Shown piece after piece: positions 35,349 through 45,802 of a stretch of 64,000 nt of DNA. The notes below the pieces were generated by a model. The model made no database searches. It saw nothing but the letters and a program-made list of their open reading frames with translations, and was not told the origin of the DNA. Source of the DNA: Desulfogranum mediterraneum DSM 13871 (GTDB lineage Bacteria; Desulfobacterota; Desulfobulbia; Desulfobulbales; Desulfobulbaceae); contig NZ_AUCW01000003.1 in NCBI RefSeq assembly GCF_000429965.1, positions 62,001 to 126,000 on the forward strand. Reading direction: 5' to 3'. The stretch's first letter is position 1. Each line of letters opens with the position of its first letter. The translations under genes and the position numbers were made by a program.

Positions 35349-37055
35349 ATGAATACATTTGTAACACTAGGGATCAACGATGATCTCCTCAAGGGCATTG
35401 CTGCCATCGGCTTTGAACAACCAACCCCTATCCAGGAAGAGGTCATCCCCCTGATCCTGGACCAGCAGGCAGACATGATCTGCCTGGCCCAGACCGGCAC
35501 CGGCAAGACCGCTGCCTTTGGTCTGCCCCTGATCCAGTTGACCGAGGAGGCCACCCGCCAGACCCAGGCCCTGGTCCTCTGCCCGACCCGGGAACTCTGT
35601 GTGCAGGTCAGCCGCGACTTAACGGCCTTTGCCCGCTACGTCAAAGGCCTCAACATTGCCGCCATCTACGGCGGCGCCAGCATGGAACAGCAGATCCGGA
35701 TGCTGCGCCGCGGCACCCAAATCATTGTCGCCACCCCGGGTCGGCTCAACGACCTGATCAACCGCGGTCAGGTGGATATCTCCCAGGTCCGCTATGCGAT
35801 CTTTGACGAGGCGGACGAGATGCTCAACATGGGCTTTCAGGAAGAGCTCAACGCCATCCTGGCCCAGACCCCTGCAGAAAAGAATACCCTGCTCTTCTCG
35901 GCCACCATGTCCCGGGAGATCAAGAATATTGCCGGCAAGTACATGAGCGAGCCCATGGAGGTGACCATCGGCAAACTCAATGCCGGGGCCGAGCATGTGG
36001 AGCACGAGTACTATCTGGTCCAGGCCAGAAACCGCTACCCGGCCCTGAAACGGATCGTTGACAACGCACCTGGCAACTACTCCATCATCTTCTGCCGAAC
36101 CCGCCAGGAGACCCAGGAGGTGGCCGACAAGCTCTCCCAGGACGGCTATAATGCCGAGGCCCTCCACGGTGACCTCTCCCAGGCACAACGGGACCAGGTG
36201 ATGCAGAAGTTTCGCCGCAAGAGTCTCCAGATCCTGGTGGCCACCGATGTGGCGGCCCGCGGCCTGGATGTCAACGACCTCAGCCATGTGATCAACTACA
36301 ACCTGCCCGATGATATCGCCAACTACACCCACCGCAGCGGCCGTACCGGCCGGGCCGGGCGTAAGGGCACCTCGGTGGCCATTATCCAGGCCCGGGAGCA
36401 GTTTCGAATCCGGCAGATCGAAAAAAAGATCAAGAAGAAGTTCAGCCGCAAACAGATCCCTTCGGGCCTGGACATCTGCAAGAAACAGCTGTTCAACCTG
36501 GCCGAGTCCCTGACCACCACCGAGGTGGACTGTGAGCAGGTGGATCAGCTCTACCCGGAGATCGCCGCAATGCTGGCCGAGGTCAGCCGGGAGGAGTTGA
36601 TCAAGAAGCTCCTCTCCCGTGAGTTCAAGCAGTTCTTCAACTACTACCGCAATGCCCCGGACCTGAACATCAAGGAGGGGGAACTCAAGCGGGCCAGTCA
36701 CCAGGAACGCAGCGGCAAAAACGAGCAGCGCTTTGCCGGCGGCAAGCATCAGTTCACCCGATTTCACCTCAACGTCGGCCGCAAGGACGGCCTGCTGCCC
36801 CAGGGCTTGATCGGTACCATCAATGGAGCGCCGGGCGGCGGCCGGATCAAGGTGGGAAAGATCGACATCATGCAGACTTCAGCCTTTCTGGAGGCGGACA
36901 GCAGGTATATCCCCCAGATCATGAACGCCTTTCGCCATACCACCATCAACGGCAAGACCGTATCCATCACCATTGCCCGGGGCAAACCGCCCATCCGCCA
37001 CCCCAAACAGGGAGAATTACGCCGCAGCAAGCGGAGAAAATTTAAACATGCCTAA
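35349..37055 (+). CDS. DEAD-box RNA helicase with a DbpA-type C-terminal domain
   Basis: The 568-residue helicase shows the Q motif (GFEQPTPIQEEVIP), Walker A AQTGTGKTAA, PTRELCVQ, DEAD (IFDEADEML), SAT (LFSATMS) and HRSGRTGRAGRKG. The C-terminal part (about 480-555: RFHLNVGRKDGLLPQGLIGTIN) matches the DbpA/CsdA RNA-binding fold, which recognises structured RNA. A basic tail follows. Close kin include CsdA/DeaD, which unwind RNA and help ribosome assembly in the cold. Context with csp and an RRM gene supports a cold-adaptive role. Confidence 0.94.
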   Translation: MNTFVTLGINDDLLKGIAAIGFEQPTPIQEEVIPLILDQQADMICLAQTGTGKTAAFGLPLIQLTEEATRQTQALVLCPTRELCVQVSRDLTAFARYVKGLNIAAIYGGASMEQQIRMLRRGTQIIVATPGRLNDLINRGQVDISQVRYAIFDEADEMLNMGFQEELNAILAQTPAEKNTLLFSATMSREIKNIAGKYMSEPMEVTIGKLNAGAEHVEHEYYLVQARNRYPALKRIVDNAPGNYSIIFCRTRQETQEVADKLSQDGYNAEALHGDLSQAQRDQVMQKFRRKSLQILVATDVAARGLDVNDLSHVINYNLPDDIANYTHRSGRTGRAGRKGTSVAIIQAREQFRIRQIEKKIKKKFSRKQIPSGLDICKKQLFNLAESLTTTEVDCEQVDQLYPEIAAMLAEVSREELIKKLLSREFKQFFNYYRNAPDLNIKEGELKRASHQERSGKNEQRFAGGKHQFTRFHLNVGRKDGLLPQGLIGTINGAPGGGRIKVGKIDIMQTSAFLEADSRYIPQIMNAFRHTTINGKTVSITIARGKPPIRHPKQGELRRSKRRKFKHA

Positions 37056-37091
37056 GCTGCCCCAGCGCTCGGGTCAAACCGATATAACCAC

Positions 37092-37131
37092 CTGCCTCTT
37101 TCCTGCGGAAGAGGCAGCTCACTGCAGTGAG
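37092..37131 (+). repeat. Two adjacent hairpins in the leader of the RRM gene
   Basis: CTGCCTCTT pairs with AAGAGGCAG around an 8-nt loop (37092-37117). Immediately next is the exact 14-base palindrome CTCACTGCAGTGAG (37118-37131). No T run follows, so neither is a terminator. The RRM start codon lies 36 bases downstream, so they sit in its 5' leader or at the helicase 3' end. Confidence 0.6.
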
Positions 37132-37166
37132 TCCCCCTGCAGCAACCATCTGAGGAGATCGACCCT

Positions 37167-37445
37167 ATGAATATCTATGTTGGACAATTACCCTTTGACG
37201 TCAGCGAAAGTGACCTGACGGAACTCTTCACCCCCTTCGGAGAGGTCGCCAGTGCAAATCTGATCATGGACCGCTATTCGGGTCGATCCAAGGGGTTTGC
37301 CTTTGTGGATATGCCCAACAACTCCGAGGCTGACACCGCCATCAAGGCCCTGAACAAGTCCATGTTCAAGGGCCGGGAGATCAAGGTCAACCAGGTCCAA
37401 CCCCAGAAGCGCAACAAACGCAACAAACGCCGCTCACGCTTTTAG
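37167..37445 (+). CDS. RNA recognition motif (RRM) protein
   Basis: The 92-residue protein is one RRM domain: RNP2 IYVGQLPF, a middle helix (ESDLTELFTPFG) and RNP1 KGFAFVDM, with a basic tail (KRNKRNKRRSRF). Bacterial RRM proteins of this size bind single-stranded RNA, are frequent in cyanobacteria and deltaproteobacteria and are often cold-induced. A GAGGAG site lies 10 nt before the ATG. Confidence 0.95.
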   Translation: MNIYVGQLPFDVSESDLTELFTPFGEVASANLIMDRYSGRSKGFAFVDMPNNSEADTAIKALNKSMFKGREIKVNQVQPQKRNKRNKRRSRF

Positions 37446-37684
37446 CCGCCGGCCTTGCCCATGATCCGGCCAGGCGTGCTGGCTCCGGCTTGGCTCCGCT
37501 CTGGGCGGGACTGAGCCGGGACAACGCTCCTCAGCTGGAGGCAGACCGTTTCAAGGGCTGTACCCTGGGACTGTAGCCTGAGACGAAGGGCGCGTACTCT
37601 TCCCGGAGCAGCCTCTCCCCGGCGCCCCGGCCTCAAGGCCCACCCCCTCCCTGTGGGCAGCAGCGCCTGCTCCCTGGCTCCGGC

Positions 37685-38218
37685 TCAGGCGAAACAGAGC
37701 CCACATTCGGGACAGACCGTCGATTGGGTGGAAAAACAGCTGCCGCAGGCCGGACAGGTTGCCTCTGCTGCTGTCGGATCATAGACCGCCCCGGAGTGGG
37801 TGGTGTCAAACTCCGCCAAGCCCGTACTGCGCTGATGTTCCTGGGCCAGTACTGCCAGGACCTCTTCCAGATCTGCCAACCGTACCTGGAGCAACACCTC
37901 GCTGCCACAACACCCCTTGGTGCAGCCGGCCTGGGTTTCTGCCGCAATCAGAGAGGGCAGGGAGTGCTCGATCAGGTAGGCCTGCAGCGCCTTAATCTGG
38001 AGGAGCGGTCCCTGACGGATGGTCACCAGCTCCTCACCGGCTGCGATCTCCAGGGAGCGTTCCCCCTGGGCACGGGCCTGCTGCGCCAGGATCTCCCGCA
38101 ACCGCGCCCCCTGGATCAGCTCCAGGCTGCAAGCAGCGCATTGGCTTATTTCAGGCCGATACTCCTCACCGCACCGCGGACAGTACTTCAACTCCGCTTC
38201 TATCTGTTCCAACTGCAT
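37685..38218 (-). CDS. Zinc-ribbon protein with a DUF2007-like middle domain
   Basis: The 177-residue protein has zinc ribbons at both ends: CPRCGEEYRPEISQCAAC (residues 13-30) and CPACGSCFSTQSTVCPECG near the C-terminus. The middle (LVTIRQGPLLQIKALQAYLIEHSLPSLIAAE, then VLLQVRLADLEEVLAVLAQEHQ) has the pattern of DUF2007, a putative signal-transducing domain. An extra Cys cluster (GCTKGCCGS) lies between. Function unknown. It follows hslU by 84 bases on the same strand. Confidence 0.75.
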   Translation of the reverse strand: MQLEQIEAELKYCPRCGEEYRPEISQCAACSLELIQGARLREILAQQARAQGERSLEIAAGEELVTIRQGPLLQIKALQAYLIEHSLPSLIAAETQAGCTKGCCGSEVLLQVRLADLEEVLAVLAQEHQRSTGLAEFDTTHSGAVYDPTAAEATCPACGSCFSTQSTVCPECGLCFA

Positions 38219-38301
38219 TATCTGCTCTCGTCAGCCGCTGCCTGTCCCTGAACGATGGTTTGGTGACAGACAGCAGCCAGGTTCTGGTTCACAAAAAAAG
38301 A

Positions 38302-39717
38302 CTAGAGGATGTAGCGGCTGAGGTCCTCGTCTTCGGAAATGTCGGCAAGCTGCTCCCGGACATATTCGGCGGTAACCCTGAAGTGCAACTCCTCCCGCTC
38401 CGGAGCGTCGAAGGAGACCGCGTCCAGGACCCGCTCGATGATGGTGTGCAGTCGCCGGGCCCCGATATCTTCGGTCTTCTGGTTAACCTGAACCGCAATC
38501 CGGGCCATCTCCCGGATGGCATCCTCGCTGAAGACCAGCTCAATATCCTCGGTGGCCATCAGGGCGGTATACTGTTTGACCAGGGCGTTCTGCGGTTCGG
38601 TCAGGATCCGGAAGAACTCCTCCTCGCCCAGGGCATCGAGGCTGACCCGGATGGGAAAGCGCCCCTGGAGCTCGGGCACCAGGTCCGAAGGCTTGCACAT
38701 ATGGAAGGCCCCGCTGGCGATGAAGAGGATGTGGTCGGTCTTTACCGGCCCGTACTTGGTGGTTACCGTGACCCCCTCGACAATGGGCAGCAGATCCCGC
38801 TGCACCCCTTCCCGGGAGACCTCTGGGGATCCGGAACCGCTGCCGCCCCTGGAGGCGATCTTATCGATCTCATCCAGGAAGATGATCCCGGACTGTTCGG
38901 TCCGGCGGATGGCCTTCTCGGCAATGGATTCATTGTCCACCAGCCGGCCGGCCTCTTCTTTTTTCAGCTGCTCCAGGGCCTCGGGGACCTTCATGGTGCG
39001 CTGCTGTTTCTTCTTGGGAAAAAACTTGGAAAAGGCGTCCTGGAGCGAACTCTGCATCTCCTCCATGCCTGAGGCGGAGAAGACCTCCACCATGGGGGCC
39101 CCGCCCTGGGCAGACACCTCCAGGGCAACCTCCCGCTGATCAAGCTTCCCCTCCCTGAGCATCTGCCGAAACCGTTCCCTGGTGGTCAAAGGACTCTCCT
39201 CTCCCCGCCCCTGGCCGGCATCCCCGTCATAGCCCAGGCTGACCACGCTTCCGGACTCGGCCCCTGTTCCAGGGCCTGGGGTCTGCCGGGGCGTGCCCGG
39301 CAGCAGCAGATCCAAAAGCCGCTCCTCGGCACGCTCCTCTGCCTGGCCCCTGACCCCCAGTTCCGCCTCCTTGGTCACCATATTCACCGCCAGCTGGGTG
39401 AGATCCCGGACCATGGATTCCACATCCCTGCCCACATAGCCGACCTCGGTGAACTTGGAGGCCTCCACCTTGATAAAGGGACTCTGGGCAAGGTGGGCCA
39501 GACGACGGGCGATTTCGGTCTTGCCCACGCCGGTGGGCCCGATCATGATGATATTTTTGGGAGCGATCTCTTCACGCAGGGGTGAAGCGACCTGCTGGCG
39601 GCGCCAGCGGTTACGCAGGGCAATGGCCACAGAGCGTTTGGCTGCTGCCTGACCGATGATATAGTGGTCCAGTTCGACCACGGTCTCTCTAGGGGTGAGC
39701 GAGTTCATGACGTTCAT
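38302..39717 (-). CDS. hslU: ATP-dependent protease ATPase subunit HslU
   Basis: HslU is the AAA+ unfoldase of the HslUV protease. The 471-residue protein has [16 protein letters not shown], the Walker A site [15 protein letters not shown], the inserted I domain (about 120-250), Walker [12 protein letters not shown] and the C-terminal [11 protein letters not shown] that docks into HslV. A start at 39708 (MNSLTPRE) is equally possible. It overlaps the 3' end of hslV by 20-29 bases. Confidence 0.96.
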   Translation of the reverse strand: MNVMNSLTPRETVVELDHYIIGQAAAKRSVAIALRNRWRRQQVASPLREEIAPKNIIMIGPTGVGKTEIARRLAHLAQSPFIKVEASKFTEVGYVGRDVESMVRDLTQLAVNMVTKEAELGVRGQAEERAEERLLDLLLPGTPRQTPGPGTGAESGSVVSLGYDGDAGQGRGEESPLTTRERFRQMLREGKLDQREVALEVSAQGGAPMVEVFSASGMEEMQSSLQDAFSKFFPKKKQQRTMKVPEALEQLKKEEAGRLVDNESIAEKAIRRTEQSGIIFLDEIDKIASRGGSGSGSPEVSREGVQRDLLPIVEGVTVTTKYGPVKTDHILFIASGAFHMCKPSDLVPELQGRFPIRVSLDALGEEEFFRILTEPQNALVKQYTALMATEDIELVFSEDAIREMARIAVQVNQKTEDIGARRLHTIIERVLDAVSFDAPEREELHFRVTAEYVREQLADISEDEDLSRYIL

Positions 39718-40252
39718 CTTCTAAGGTTTCAACCACCAGGTTGGAGTTGGTATAGACGCAGATGGAACCGGCAATTTCCAGGGCACTGCGGGCAATGGTC
39801 GGGGCATCGAGCTCGGAGTGACGGACCAGGGCCTGGGCCGCTGCCTGGGCATAGGGTCCGCCGGACCCGATGGCCAGGATGCCGTCGTCGGCCTCGATGA
39901 CGTCACCGGTACCGGAGAGCAGCAGGGAGTAGCTGCTGTCCACCGCCACCAGCATGGCCTCCAGGCGACGCAGGATCTTATCGGTACGCCAGTCCTTGGC
40001 CAGTTCCACCGCTGCCCGCATCAGGTTGCCGTTGAACTGTTCCAGCTTCTGCTCCAGGCGGTCATAGAGGGTAAAGGCATCGGCTGTTGAGCCGGCAAAA
40101 CCGGTGATCACCCGATCGTTATAGAGGCGTCGAACCTTCTTGGCGTTATGCTTGATCACCGTGGGGCCCAGGGATACCTGGCCGTCACCGGCAACCACCA
40201 CCTTGCCCCGATGACGCAGGGCCAGGATGGTCGTAGATCGAATTTTTTTCAT
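39689..40252 (-). CDS. hslV: ATP-dependent protease peptidase subunit HslV
   Basis: HslV is the proteasome-like dodecameric peptidase. The 187-residue protein has the catalytic region [23 protein letters not shown], where the first Thr after a six-residue leader (MKKIRS) should become the N-terminal nucleophile after processing. It also has [15 protein letters not shown] and [16 protein letters not shown] leader of this length is seen in some HslV proteins. It is in the xerC-hslV-hslU order known from the Bacillus codVWX operon. Confidence 0.96.
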   Translation of the reverse strand: MKKIRSTTILALRHRGKVVVAGDGQVSLGPTVIKHNAKKVRRLYNDRVITGFAGSTADAFTLYDRLEQKLEQFNGNLMRAAVELAKDWRTDKILRRLEAMLVAVDSSYSLLLSGTGDVIEADDGILAIGSGGPYAQAAAQALVRHSELDAPTIARSALEIAGSICVYTNSNLVVETLEDERHELAHP

Positions 40253-40519
40253 AGTTCCATATACAGCTGAATTTAATTTGTATTTTGAATAATGAGATAT
40301 CTGCTGCCGGCTCGGCCCAGCACAGCGGCGGCAGCACCACCAGGCGAAACAGCTGGTGCCAGCATCTCCTCTTCAGCCGCTGTCTGGGCTTGGGCCGGGC
40401 CCCATTGTTTTTTGGCCTCATCCTGACCATCAGGCTGAGACGGGCCGCCTCGGTTCCAGGCCGACAACGTTGGCCAAGGTAAGCACTGGGGAGACGGGAG
40501 TCAATCCCTGTCAGCGGGA

Positions 40520-41431
40520 CTACCTGCCCTCCTTGCCGGCCTGGGGATGGGCCTGGTCGTAGACCCGGGTCAGGTGTTCCACGTTGACATGGGTATACTT
40601 CTGGGTGGTGGAGAGGCTGACATGGCCAAGCAGTTCCTGGACCACCCGCAGATCGGCTCCCATCTCCAGGAGGTGGGTGGCAAAGGAGTGACGCAGGCCA
40701 TGGGGGGTCACCGGCGTAGGAATTCCGGCCCGTTCCCCATACATCTTCATGAGCCGCTCCACACTGCGTACCGACAGGCGGCTACCGCGGTTGTTGAGGA
40801 ACATGGCCGCCTGTTCCGGGGCATGCCCCCGGCTGAGGCGGGCAATGCTCAGGGCCTCGCGCTGGGGCTGATAGCGCTCCAGGGCCTCGGCCGCGAGCCT
40901 GCCGTAGGGTACCAGCCGCTCCCTGTTGCCCTTGCCCAGTACCCGCAGCATACCGGTATCTTTTTGATAGTCGCTCCGGTTGGAGGCCACCAACTCCGAG
41001 ACCCGGACCCCGGTGGAGTAGAGGGTCTCCATGATGGCCAGGTCCCGATGTTGAAAGGTGTCTGTTGCCGCCGGCGCCTCCAGGAGGGCAAAGACCTCGT
41101 CCACGGTCAGAAAGTTGGGAATGGCCCGCCCGACCTTGGGGTTGCGGATCCCTTGCAGAGGATCGCTAGGCAACAGCCCCTGGCGGGAGAGAAAACGGGA
41201 AAAGGTACGCAGGGCAGAGAGTTTCCTGCCGATCGTGGCACTGGCGTTGCTGGTATAGAGGTGACCGATAAATCCCTGTACCAGGACAGGCGTCATGGCG
41301 GCGGGCTCGCTCGAGGCGCCTGCGAAGCGATGAAACTCCAGGAGGTCACGATGATACCCCTCCACCGTGTGGGGAGAGTAGCCCTTCTCCACCAGTAACC
41401 AGGTGGTAAATTGGTCAATATATGAAATCAT
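40520..41431 (-). CDS. xerC: Tyrosine recombinase XerC
   Basis: The protein (303 residues from the ATG at 41431) resolves chromosome dimers. The N-terminal SAM-like domain begins FTTWLLVEKGYSPHTVEGY. The catalytic residues are visible: Arg in YSTGVRVSELVAS, HGLRHSFATHLL (His, Arg), LGHVSLSTTQKYTHV (His and the nucleophilic Tyr). A GTG 9 codons upstream (41458) is an alternative start. It is separated from hslV by about 270 bases that hold no gene. Confidence 0.92.
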   Translation of the reverse strand: MISYIDQFTTWLLVEKGYSPHTVEGYHRDLLEFHRFAGASSEPAAMTPVLVQGFIGHLYTSNASATIGRKLSALRTFSRFLSRQGLLPSDPLQGIRNPKVGRAIPNFLTVDEVFALLEAPAATDTFQHRDLAIMETLYSTGVRVSELVASNRSDYQKDTGMLRVLGKGNRERLVPYGRLAAEALERYQPQREALSIARLSRGHAPEQAAMFLNNRGSRLSVRSVERLMKMYGERAGIPTPVTPHGLRHSFATHLLEMGADLRVVQELLGHVSLSTTQKYTHVNVEHLTRVYDQAHPQAGKEGR

Positions 41432-41553
41432 CGGTAAACAGCTATTGAAAGGAAGCACTATTATGTTTAAACTAACAGATTACCCCCAGCTCGCAGAGAG
41501 AGCAAGGAACAAACAATCTTCGCTCAAACAAAGTGTTACCAGCGGTTGATGCC

Positions 41554-41787
41554 ATGGCAAAAAAAACATTTGAAAGCGCCCTCTCCAAACTGGAGAAGAT
41601 TACCCAAGAACTGGAAGCCGGTGAACTGCCCCTGGAGTCCAGCCTGAAGAAGTTTGACGAAGGTGTCCAGCTGGTCGACTTCTGCAACTCTAAGCTGGAA
41701 GAGGCCAAGTCCAGGGTCGAACTGCTGCTCAAGCGAGACGGCTCTTTTGAAACCGTACCCTTTGAAGAGGATTCCCGTGGAGATTAA
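41554..41787 (+). CDS. xseB: Exodeoxyribonuclease VII small subunit
   Basis: The 77-residue helical protein has the XseB signature: [36 protein letters not shown], then [16 protein letters not shown] (abbreviated). It completes exonuclease VII with XseA, which is not in the window. I prefer the ATG at 41554; a GTG at 41533 is in frame. Its 3' end overlaps the ispA start, the conserved xseB-ispA-dxs order. Confidence 0.95.
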   Translation: MAKKTFESALSKLEKITQELEAGELPLESSLKKFDEGVQLVDFCNSKLEEAKSRVELLLKRDGSFETVPFEEDSRGD

Positions 41788-42673
41788 GCAATACCTCAAG
41801 GATCAGCGAGAGATCGTCGAAGAACAGCTCAAGCAGGTGATGCCCGCTGCCGCAGGCCCCTTTGCCGAACATATGGAATCCATGCGCTACAGCCTCTTTG
41901 TCGGCGGCAAACGGCTCCGCCCCATCCTCTGTCTGGCCGGTGCCGAGGCCGTCAGCCCCGGGATCGAGCCAGAGGTGGCCCTGCCCTTTGCCTGTGCCCT
42001 GGAATGTATCCACACCTACTCCCTGATCCACGATGACCTGCCGGCCATGGACGATGACGACCTGCGCCGGGGCAAGCCCACCAACCACACCATCTACGGT
42101 GAGGCAGCCGCCATCCTGGCCGGTGACGGCCTGCTGACCTATGCCTTTGAGCTGCTCAGCAGAGCTGGTGAGGAGGCCGCGCTGCCCGCAGCCGCTAGAC
42201 TGGCGATCATCGAACTTATCGCCCGGGGTGCCGGCTCCACCGGTATGGTCGGCGGCCAGTCCCTGGACATGATCTACGAGGGCAAACAGGTGGACTACGA
42301 GACCCTGAAGACCATCCACCGCAGCAAGACCGGTGCCCTGATCACCGCAGCCGTGCTCAGCGGCGGCATGGCCGCAGGCGCCAGCCCTGAGCAGGAGCAG
42401 GCCCTGAGCAGCTACGGCGACAACATCGGCCTGGCCTTTCAGATCGTGGATGACCTCCTCGATGTGGTCTCCACCACCGAAGAGCTGGGCAAGCCTGCAG
42501 GCAGCGATGAGGCCGCTGAAAAGGTTACCTATCCCTCCCTCTTCGGCCTGGACCGATCCTGGAGCATGGCCAAAGAGGCGGTGGAGCGGGCCATCACCGC
42601 CCTGGCTGGCTTTGACCACCATGCCGACCCCCTCCGGGCCCTGGCCACCTATATCATCGAACGGAAGAACTAG
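41777..42673 (+). CDS. ispA: Farnesyl (geranylgeranyl) diphosphate synthase
   Basis: The 298-residue polyprenyl synthase joins IPP units to DMAPP and GPP. It has the first aspartate-rich motif [17 protein letters not shown] and the second DDLLDV. The start is a GTG at 41777 ([10 protein letters not shown]), preceded by GAGG 7 nt upstream and overlapping xseB by 11 bases. A longer in-frame ORF has no family sequence before this point. Confidence 0.94.
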   Translation: MEIKQYLKDQREIVEEQLKQVMPAAAGPFAEHMESMRYSLFVGGKRLRPILCLAGAEAVSPGIEPEVALPFACALECIHTYSLIHDDLPAMDDDDLRRGKPTNHTIYGEAAAILAGDGLLTYAFELLSRAGEEAALPAAARLAIIELIARGAGSTGMVGGQSLDMIYEGKQVDYETLKTIHRSKTGALITAAVLSGGMAAGASPEQEQALSSYGDNIGLAFQIVDDLLDVVSTTEELGKPAGSDEAAEKVTYPSLFGLDRSWSMAKEAVERAITALAGFDHHADPLRALATYIIERKN

Positions 42674-42675
42674 CC

Positions 42676-44583
42676 ATGCTCATCATGAATACCCAGGTGG
42701 ACCAGCAGCAAAAGGTACTGGACTTCATCGACAGCCCCCAGGACCTGCGCAGCCTGGATCCGGCTGAGTTAGAGATTCTGGCCCATGAGCTGCGGGAGAC
42801 CATCATCTCCACGGTGGCCGAGACCGGCGGCCACCTGGCCCCCAGCCTGGGGGTGGTGGAACTCACCATGGCGCTGCACTATGTCTTTAACACCCCCAGC
42901 GACAAGCTGGTCTGGGACGTGGGCCATCAGGCCTATGCCCACAAGCTGCTCACCGGCCGGAAGGACCGCTTCCATACCCTCCGCCGCCACAAGGGGCTCA
43001 GCGGCTTTCCCAAACGCGGGGAGAGCATCTATGATCCGGTGGAGACCGGACACAGTTCCACCTCCATCTCCTACAGCCTGGGCATGGCCGTGGCCAAGAA
43101 GCTGCGGCAGGAGCAGGGCAAGACCATTGCCGTCATCGGCGACGGCTCCATGACCGCGGGTATGGCCTTTGAGGCGCTGAGCCACGCCGGGGACCTGGAT
43201 AAGGACCTGGTGGTGATCCTCAACGACAACGAGATGTCCATCTCCCCGAATGTGGGCGCCTTCTCCAGCTTCCTGAGCCAAAGGATGACCGGCAAGACCA
43301 TCCGGAGGCTGCGCGATCACATCGAAGAACGGTTGATGTCGCTCTCCTCGGTGGGCGAAAACCTGCTCTCCCTGCTGCGCAAGAGTGAGGAGAGCCTCAA
43401 GGTCTTCCTCACCCCGGGAATCCTCTTCGAGGCCCTGAAATTCAAGTATGTCGGCCCCATCCCGGGCCATGATCTGGACAGCCTGATCGCCACCCTGACC
43501 AATGTCCGCGACCATAACCACGGCCCGGTGCTGGTCCATGTGATAACCACCAAGGGCAAGGGCTACGCCCCTGCGGAAAAAAACCCCGGGGCCTACCACG
43601 GAGTCGGCCCCTTTGATATCGCCACCGGCAAGGGCAAGAGCTCAAGCCCCGGCCGTCCCTCCTATACCAAGGTCTTTGGCAACACCCTCTGCACCCTGGC
43701 CCGCAGAGACCCCAGGATCACCGCCATCACCGCGGCCATGCCCGGCGGCACCGGCCTCCAGCCCTTCAGTTGCGAGTTTCCGGACCGATTCTTTGATGTG
43801 GGCATTGCCGAGCAGCATGCCATCACCTTTGCCGCCGGCCTGGCCCTGGAGGGGATGCGGCCCTTCTTTGCCGTCTACTCCTCCTTTATGCAGCGCTCCC
43901 TGGACCAACTGATCCACGATGTCTGCCTGCCCAACCTGCCGGTGACCATTGCCCTGGATCGCAGCGGGGTGGTGGGCGCCGACGGCCCCACCCACCATGG
44001 AGTCTTTGACCTCTCCTTCCTGCCCTTTATCCCCAACCTCACCATGATGGCGCCCAAGGACGAAAATGAGCTCCAGCACATGCTCTACACCGCCAGCCTC
44101 CATGAGGGCCCGGTGGTGCTGCGCTACCCTCGGGGCACGGGGGAAGGCATCCCCCTGGATCAGGAGCTGACCGCGCTCGCCCACGGCAGGGGCGAGTTGC
44201 TCAGGGAGGGCAGCGACCTGCTCCTGCTGCCGGTGGGCAACCGGGTCTACCCGGCCCTGACGGCGGCCAACGAGCTAGCAGGATTGGGGATCCAGGCAGC
44301 GGTGGTCAACCCCCGCTTCATCAAACCCCTGGACGAGGAGCTGATCAGTAGCTGGGCCGAACAGACCGGTCGGGTGATCACCATCGAGGACAACGCCATC
44401 CAGGGCGGCTTTGGCGCTACGGTGCTGCAGATGCTCAACCAGAGGGGGATCAGCCTCCCCCTGGCCACCCTCGGCTATCCAGATCACTTCATCGAGCAAG
44501 GTCCCCAGGAGGTGCTCTGGCAGGAGGCCGGCATCGATCCTGCCGGGATCATCAGGGCTGCCCTGAAAATGATCCAGGCCTAG
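42676..44583 (+). CDS. dxs: 1-deoxy-D-xylulose-5-phosphate synthase
   Basis: This thiamine diphosphate enzyme makes DXP from pyruvate and glyceraldehyde-3-phosphate, opening the MEP pathway. The 635-residue protein has [21 protein letters not shown], the ThDP motif [19 protein letters not shown]...NDNEMSIS and EPD-type regions in [23 protein letters not shown]. It starts 2 bases after ispA and ends at a bidirectional terminator. ispE is elsewhere in the window. Confidence 0.97.
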   Translation: MLIMNTQVDQQQKVLDFIDSPQDLRSLDPAELEILAHELRETIISTVAETGGHLAPSLGVVELTMALHYVFNTPSDKLVWDVGHQAYAHKLLTGRKDRFHTLRRHKGLSGFPKRGESIYDPVETGHSSTSISYSLGMAVAKKLRQEQGKTIAVIGDGSMTAGMAFEALSHAGDLDKDLVVILNDNEMSISPNVGAFSSFLSQRMTGKTIRRLRDHIEERLMSLSSVGENLLSLLRKSEESLKVFLTPGILFEALKFKYVGPIPGHDLDSLIATLTNVRDHNHGPVLVHVITTKGKGYAPAEKNPGAYHGVGPFDIATGKGKSSSPGRPSYTKVFGNTLCTLARRDPRITAITAAMPGGTGLQPFSCEFPDRFFDVGIAEQHAITFAAGLALEGMRPFFAVYSSFMQRSLDQLIHDVCLPNLPVTIALDRSGVVGADGPTHHGVFDLSFLPFIPNLTMMAPKDENELQHMLYTASLHEGPVVLRYPRGTGEGIPLDQELTALAHGRGELLREGSDLLLLPVGNRVYPALTAANELAGLGIQAAVVNPRFIKPLDEELISSWAEQTGRVITIEDNAIQGGFGATVLQMLNQRGISLPLATLGYPDHFIEQGPQEVLWQEAGIDPAGIIRAALKMIQA

Positions 44584-44665
44584 ACCGATACGTCCAACTC
44601 AGCTGAAGAGGGCAGCTCCCCGCCCCCTCACTTCGTTCGGCTCGCCCAGGGGGGCTCTAGTGCCC

Positions 44666-44706
44666 AAAAAAAAACAGAGACTGCCAGGCAGTCTCTGTTT
44701 TTTTTT
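44666..44706. terminator. Bidirectional terminator between dxs and the epimerase gene
   Basis: Two 20-base arms, A9-CAGAGACTGCC and its exact complement, flank a single central base. Each strand therefore ends with nine T after an 11-bp GC-containing stem. It serves dxs on the plus strand and the epimerase gene on the minus strand. Confidence 0.95.
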
Positions 44707-44731
44707 AAGGGAAGCAAAGGGCCGGGCCGTT

Positions 44732-45742
44732 TCAGATCCGATAGTAGTCCCGATACCAATCCACAAAACGCTGGACCCCCTCCTCGATGGAGGTGGCCGG
44801 CTTAAAGTCGATCTCCCGAACCAGATCATCCACATTGGCATAGGTGGCTGGGACATCGCCGTCCTGCATGGGCAGAAAGTTCTTTTCAGCCTTCTGACCG
44901 AGGCACTCTTCCAGCACCTCGATATAACGCATCAGCTTTTCCTTATGGTTGTTGCCGATGTTGAAGACCCGCCAGGGACAGTAGCTGGTGCCCGGATCCG
45001 GGGCATCACCGTTCCAGCTGCCATCGGGCCTGGGCAGGTGATCGATGACCCGGACCACCCCTTCGACGATGTCGTCGATATAGGTGAAGTCCCGTTCCAT
45101 GTTGCCGTTGTTGAAGACATTGATGGGCCGGCCCTCAAGGATGGCCTTGGTGAAGAGGAACAGCGCCATATCCGGCCTTCCCCACGGCCCGTAGACCGTG
45201 AAAAAACGCAGCCCGGTGGTGGCCAGGCCAAAGAGATGGCTGTAGGTATGGGCCATCAGCTCGTTGGCCTTTTTAGAGGCTGCGTAGAGGGAGACCGGGT
45301 GATCGACGTTGTCGTGGACCGAGAAGGGCATCCGGGTGTTGGCCCCATAGACCGAACTGGACGAGGCATAGACCAGGTGCCTGACCCCGCTGTGGCGGCA
45401 CCCTTCCAGCAGATTGACAAAGCCCACCAGGTTGGTGTCCACATAGGAGTGGGGATTGATCAGGGAATAGCGGACCCCGGCCTGGGCAGCCAGGTTGACC
45501 ACCGCATCGAAGCGATACTCGCCAAAGAGGGCCGCCACCTGATCCCGGTCAGCCAGGTCAATATCGGCGTGGGTAAAGGAGGCCGAGGGCAAGAGCTGCG
45601 CCAGACGATCCCGTTTCAACTGGGGATCGTAGTAGTCGTTGAGGTTATCCAGGCCGACTACCTGCCGCCCCTGCCTGAGCAGTTGGAGGGTCAGGTTATG
45701 ACCGATAAAGCCGGCAGCACCGGTTACAAGCAGGGTCTTCAT
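44732..45742 (-). CDS. NAD-dependent nucleotide-sugar epimerase (UDP-glucuronate 4-epimerase type)
   Basis: The 336-residue SDR enzyme has the NAD motif TGAAGFIG, the catalytic ASSSSVYG and YAASKKANE (Tyr-x3-Lys) and substrate region [28 protein letters not shown]. The signature GRPDMAL and [13 protein letters not shown] is typical of UDP-glucuronate 4-epimerases (LpsL/CapI type). It would supply galacturonate for envelope or capsule sugar. It follows the aldolase-like gene by 60 bases on the same strand. Confidence 0.88.
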   Translation of the reverse strand: MKTLLVTGAAGFIGHNLTLQLLRQGRQVVGLDNLNDYYDPQLKRDRLAQLLPSASFTHADIDLADRDQVAALFGEYRFDAVVNLAAQAGVRYSLINPHSYVDTNLVGFVNLLEGCRHSGVRHLVYASSSSVYGANTRMPFSVHDNVDHPVSLYAASKKANELMAHTYSHLFGLATTGLRFFTVYGPWGRPDMALFLFTKAILEGRPINVFNNGNMERDFTYIDDIVEGVVRVIDHLPRPDGSWNGDAPDPGTSYCPWRVFNIGNNHKEKLMRYIEVLEECLGQKAEKNFLPMQDGDVPATYANVDDLVREIDFKPATSIEEGVQRFVDWYRDYYRI

Positions 45743-45802
45743 CGTGGCCAGTTCACCGTTGCTGAGGTTAACAACAGGGCCTCGACCCTGGTCAGATTGT
45801 GA

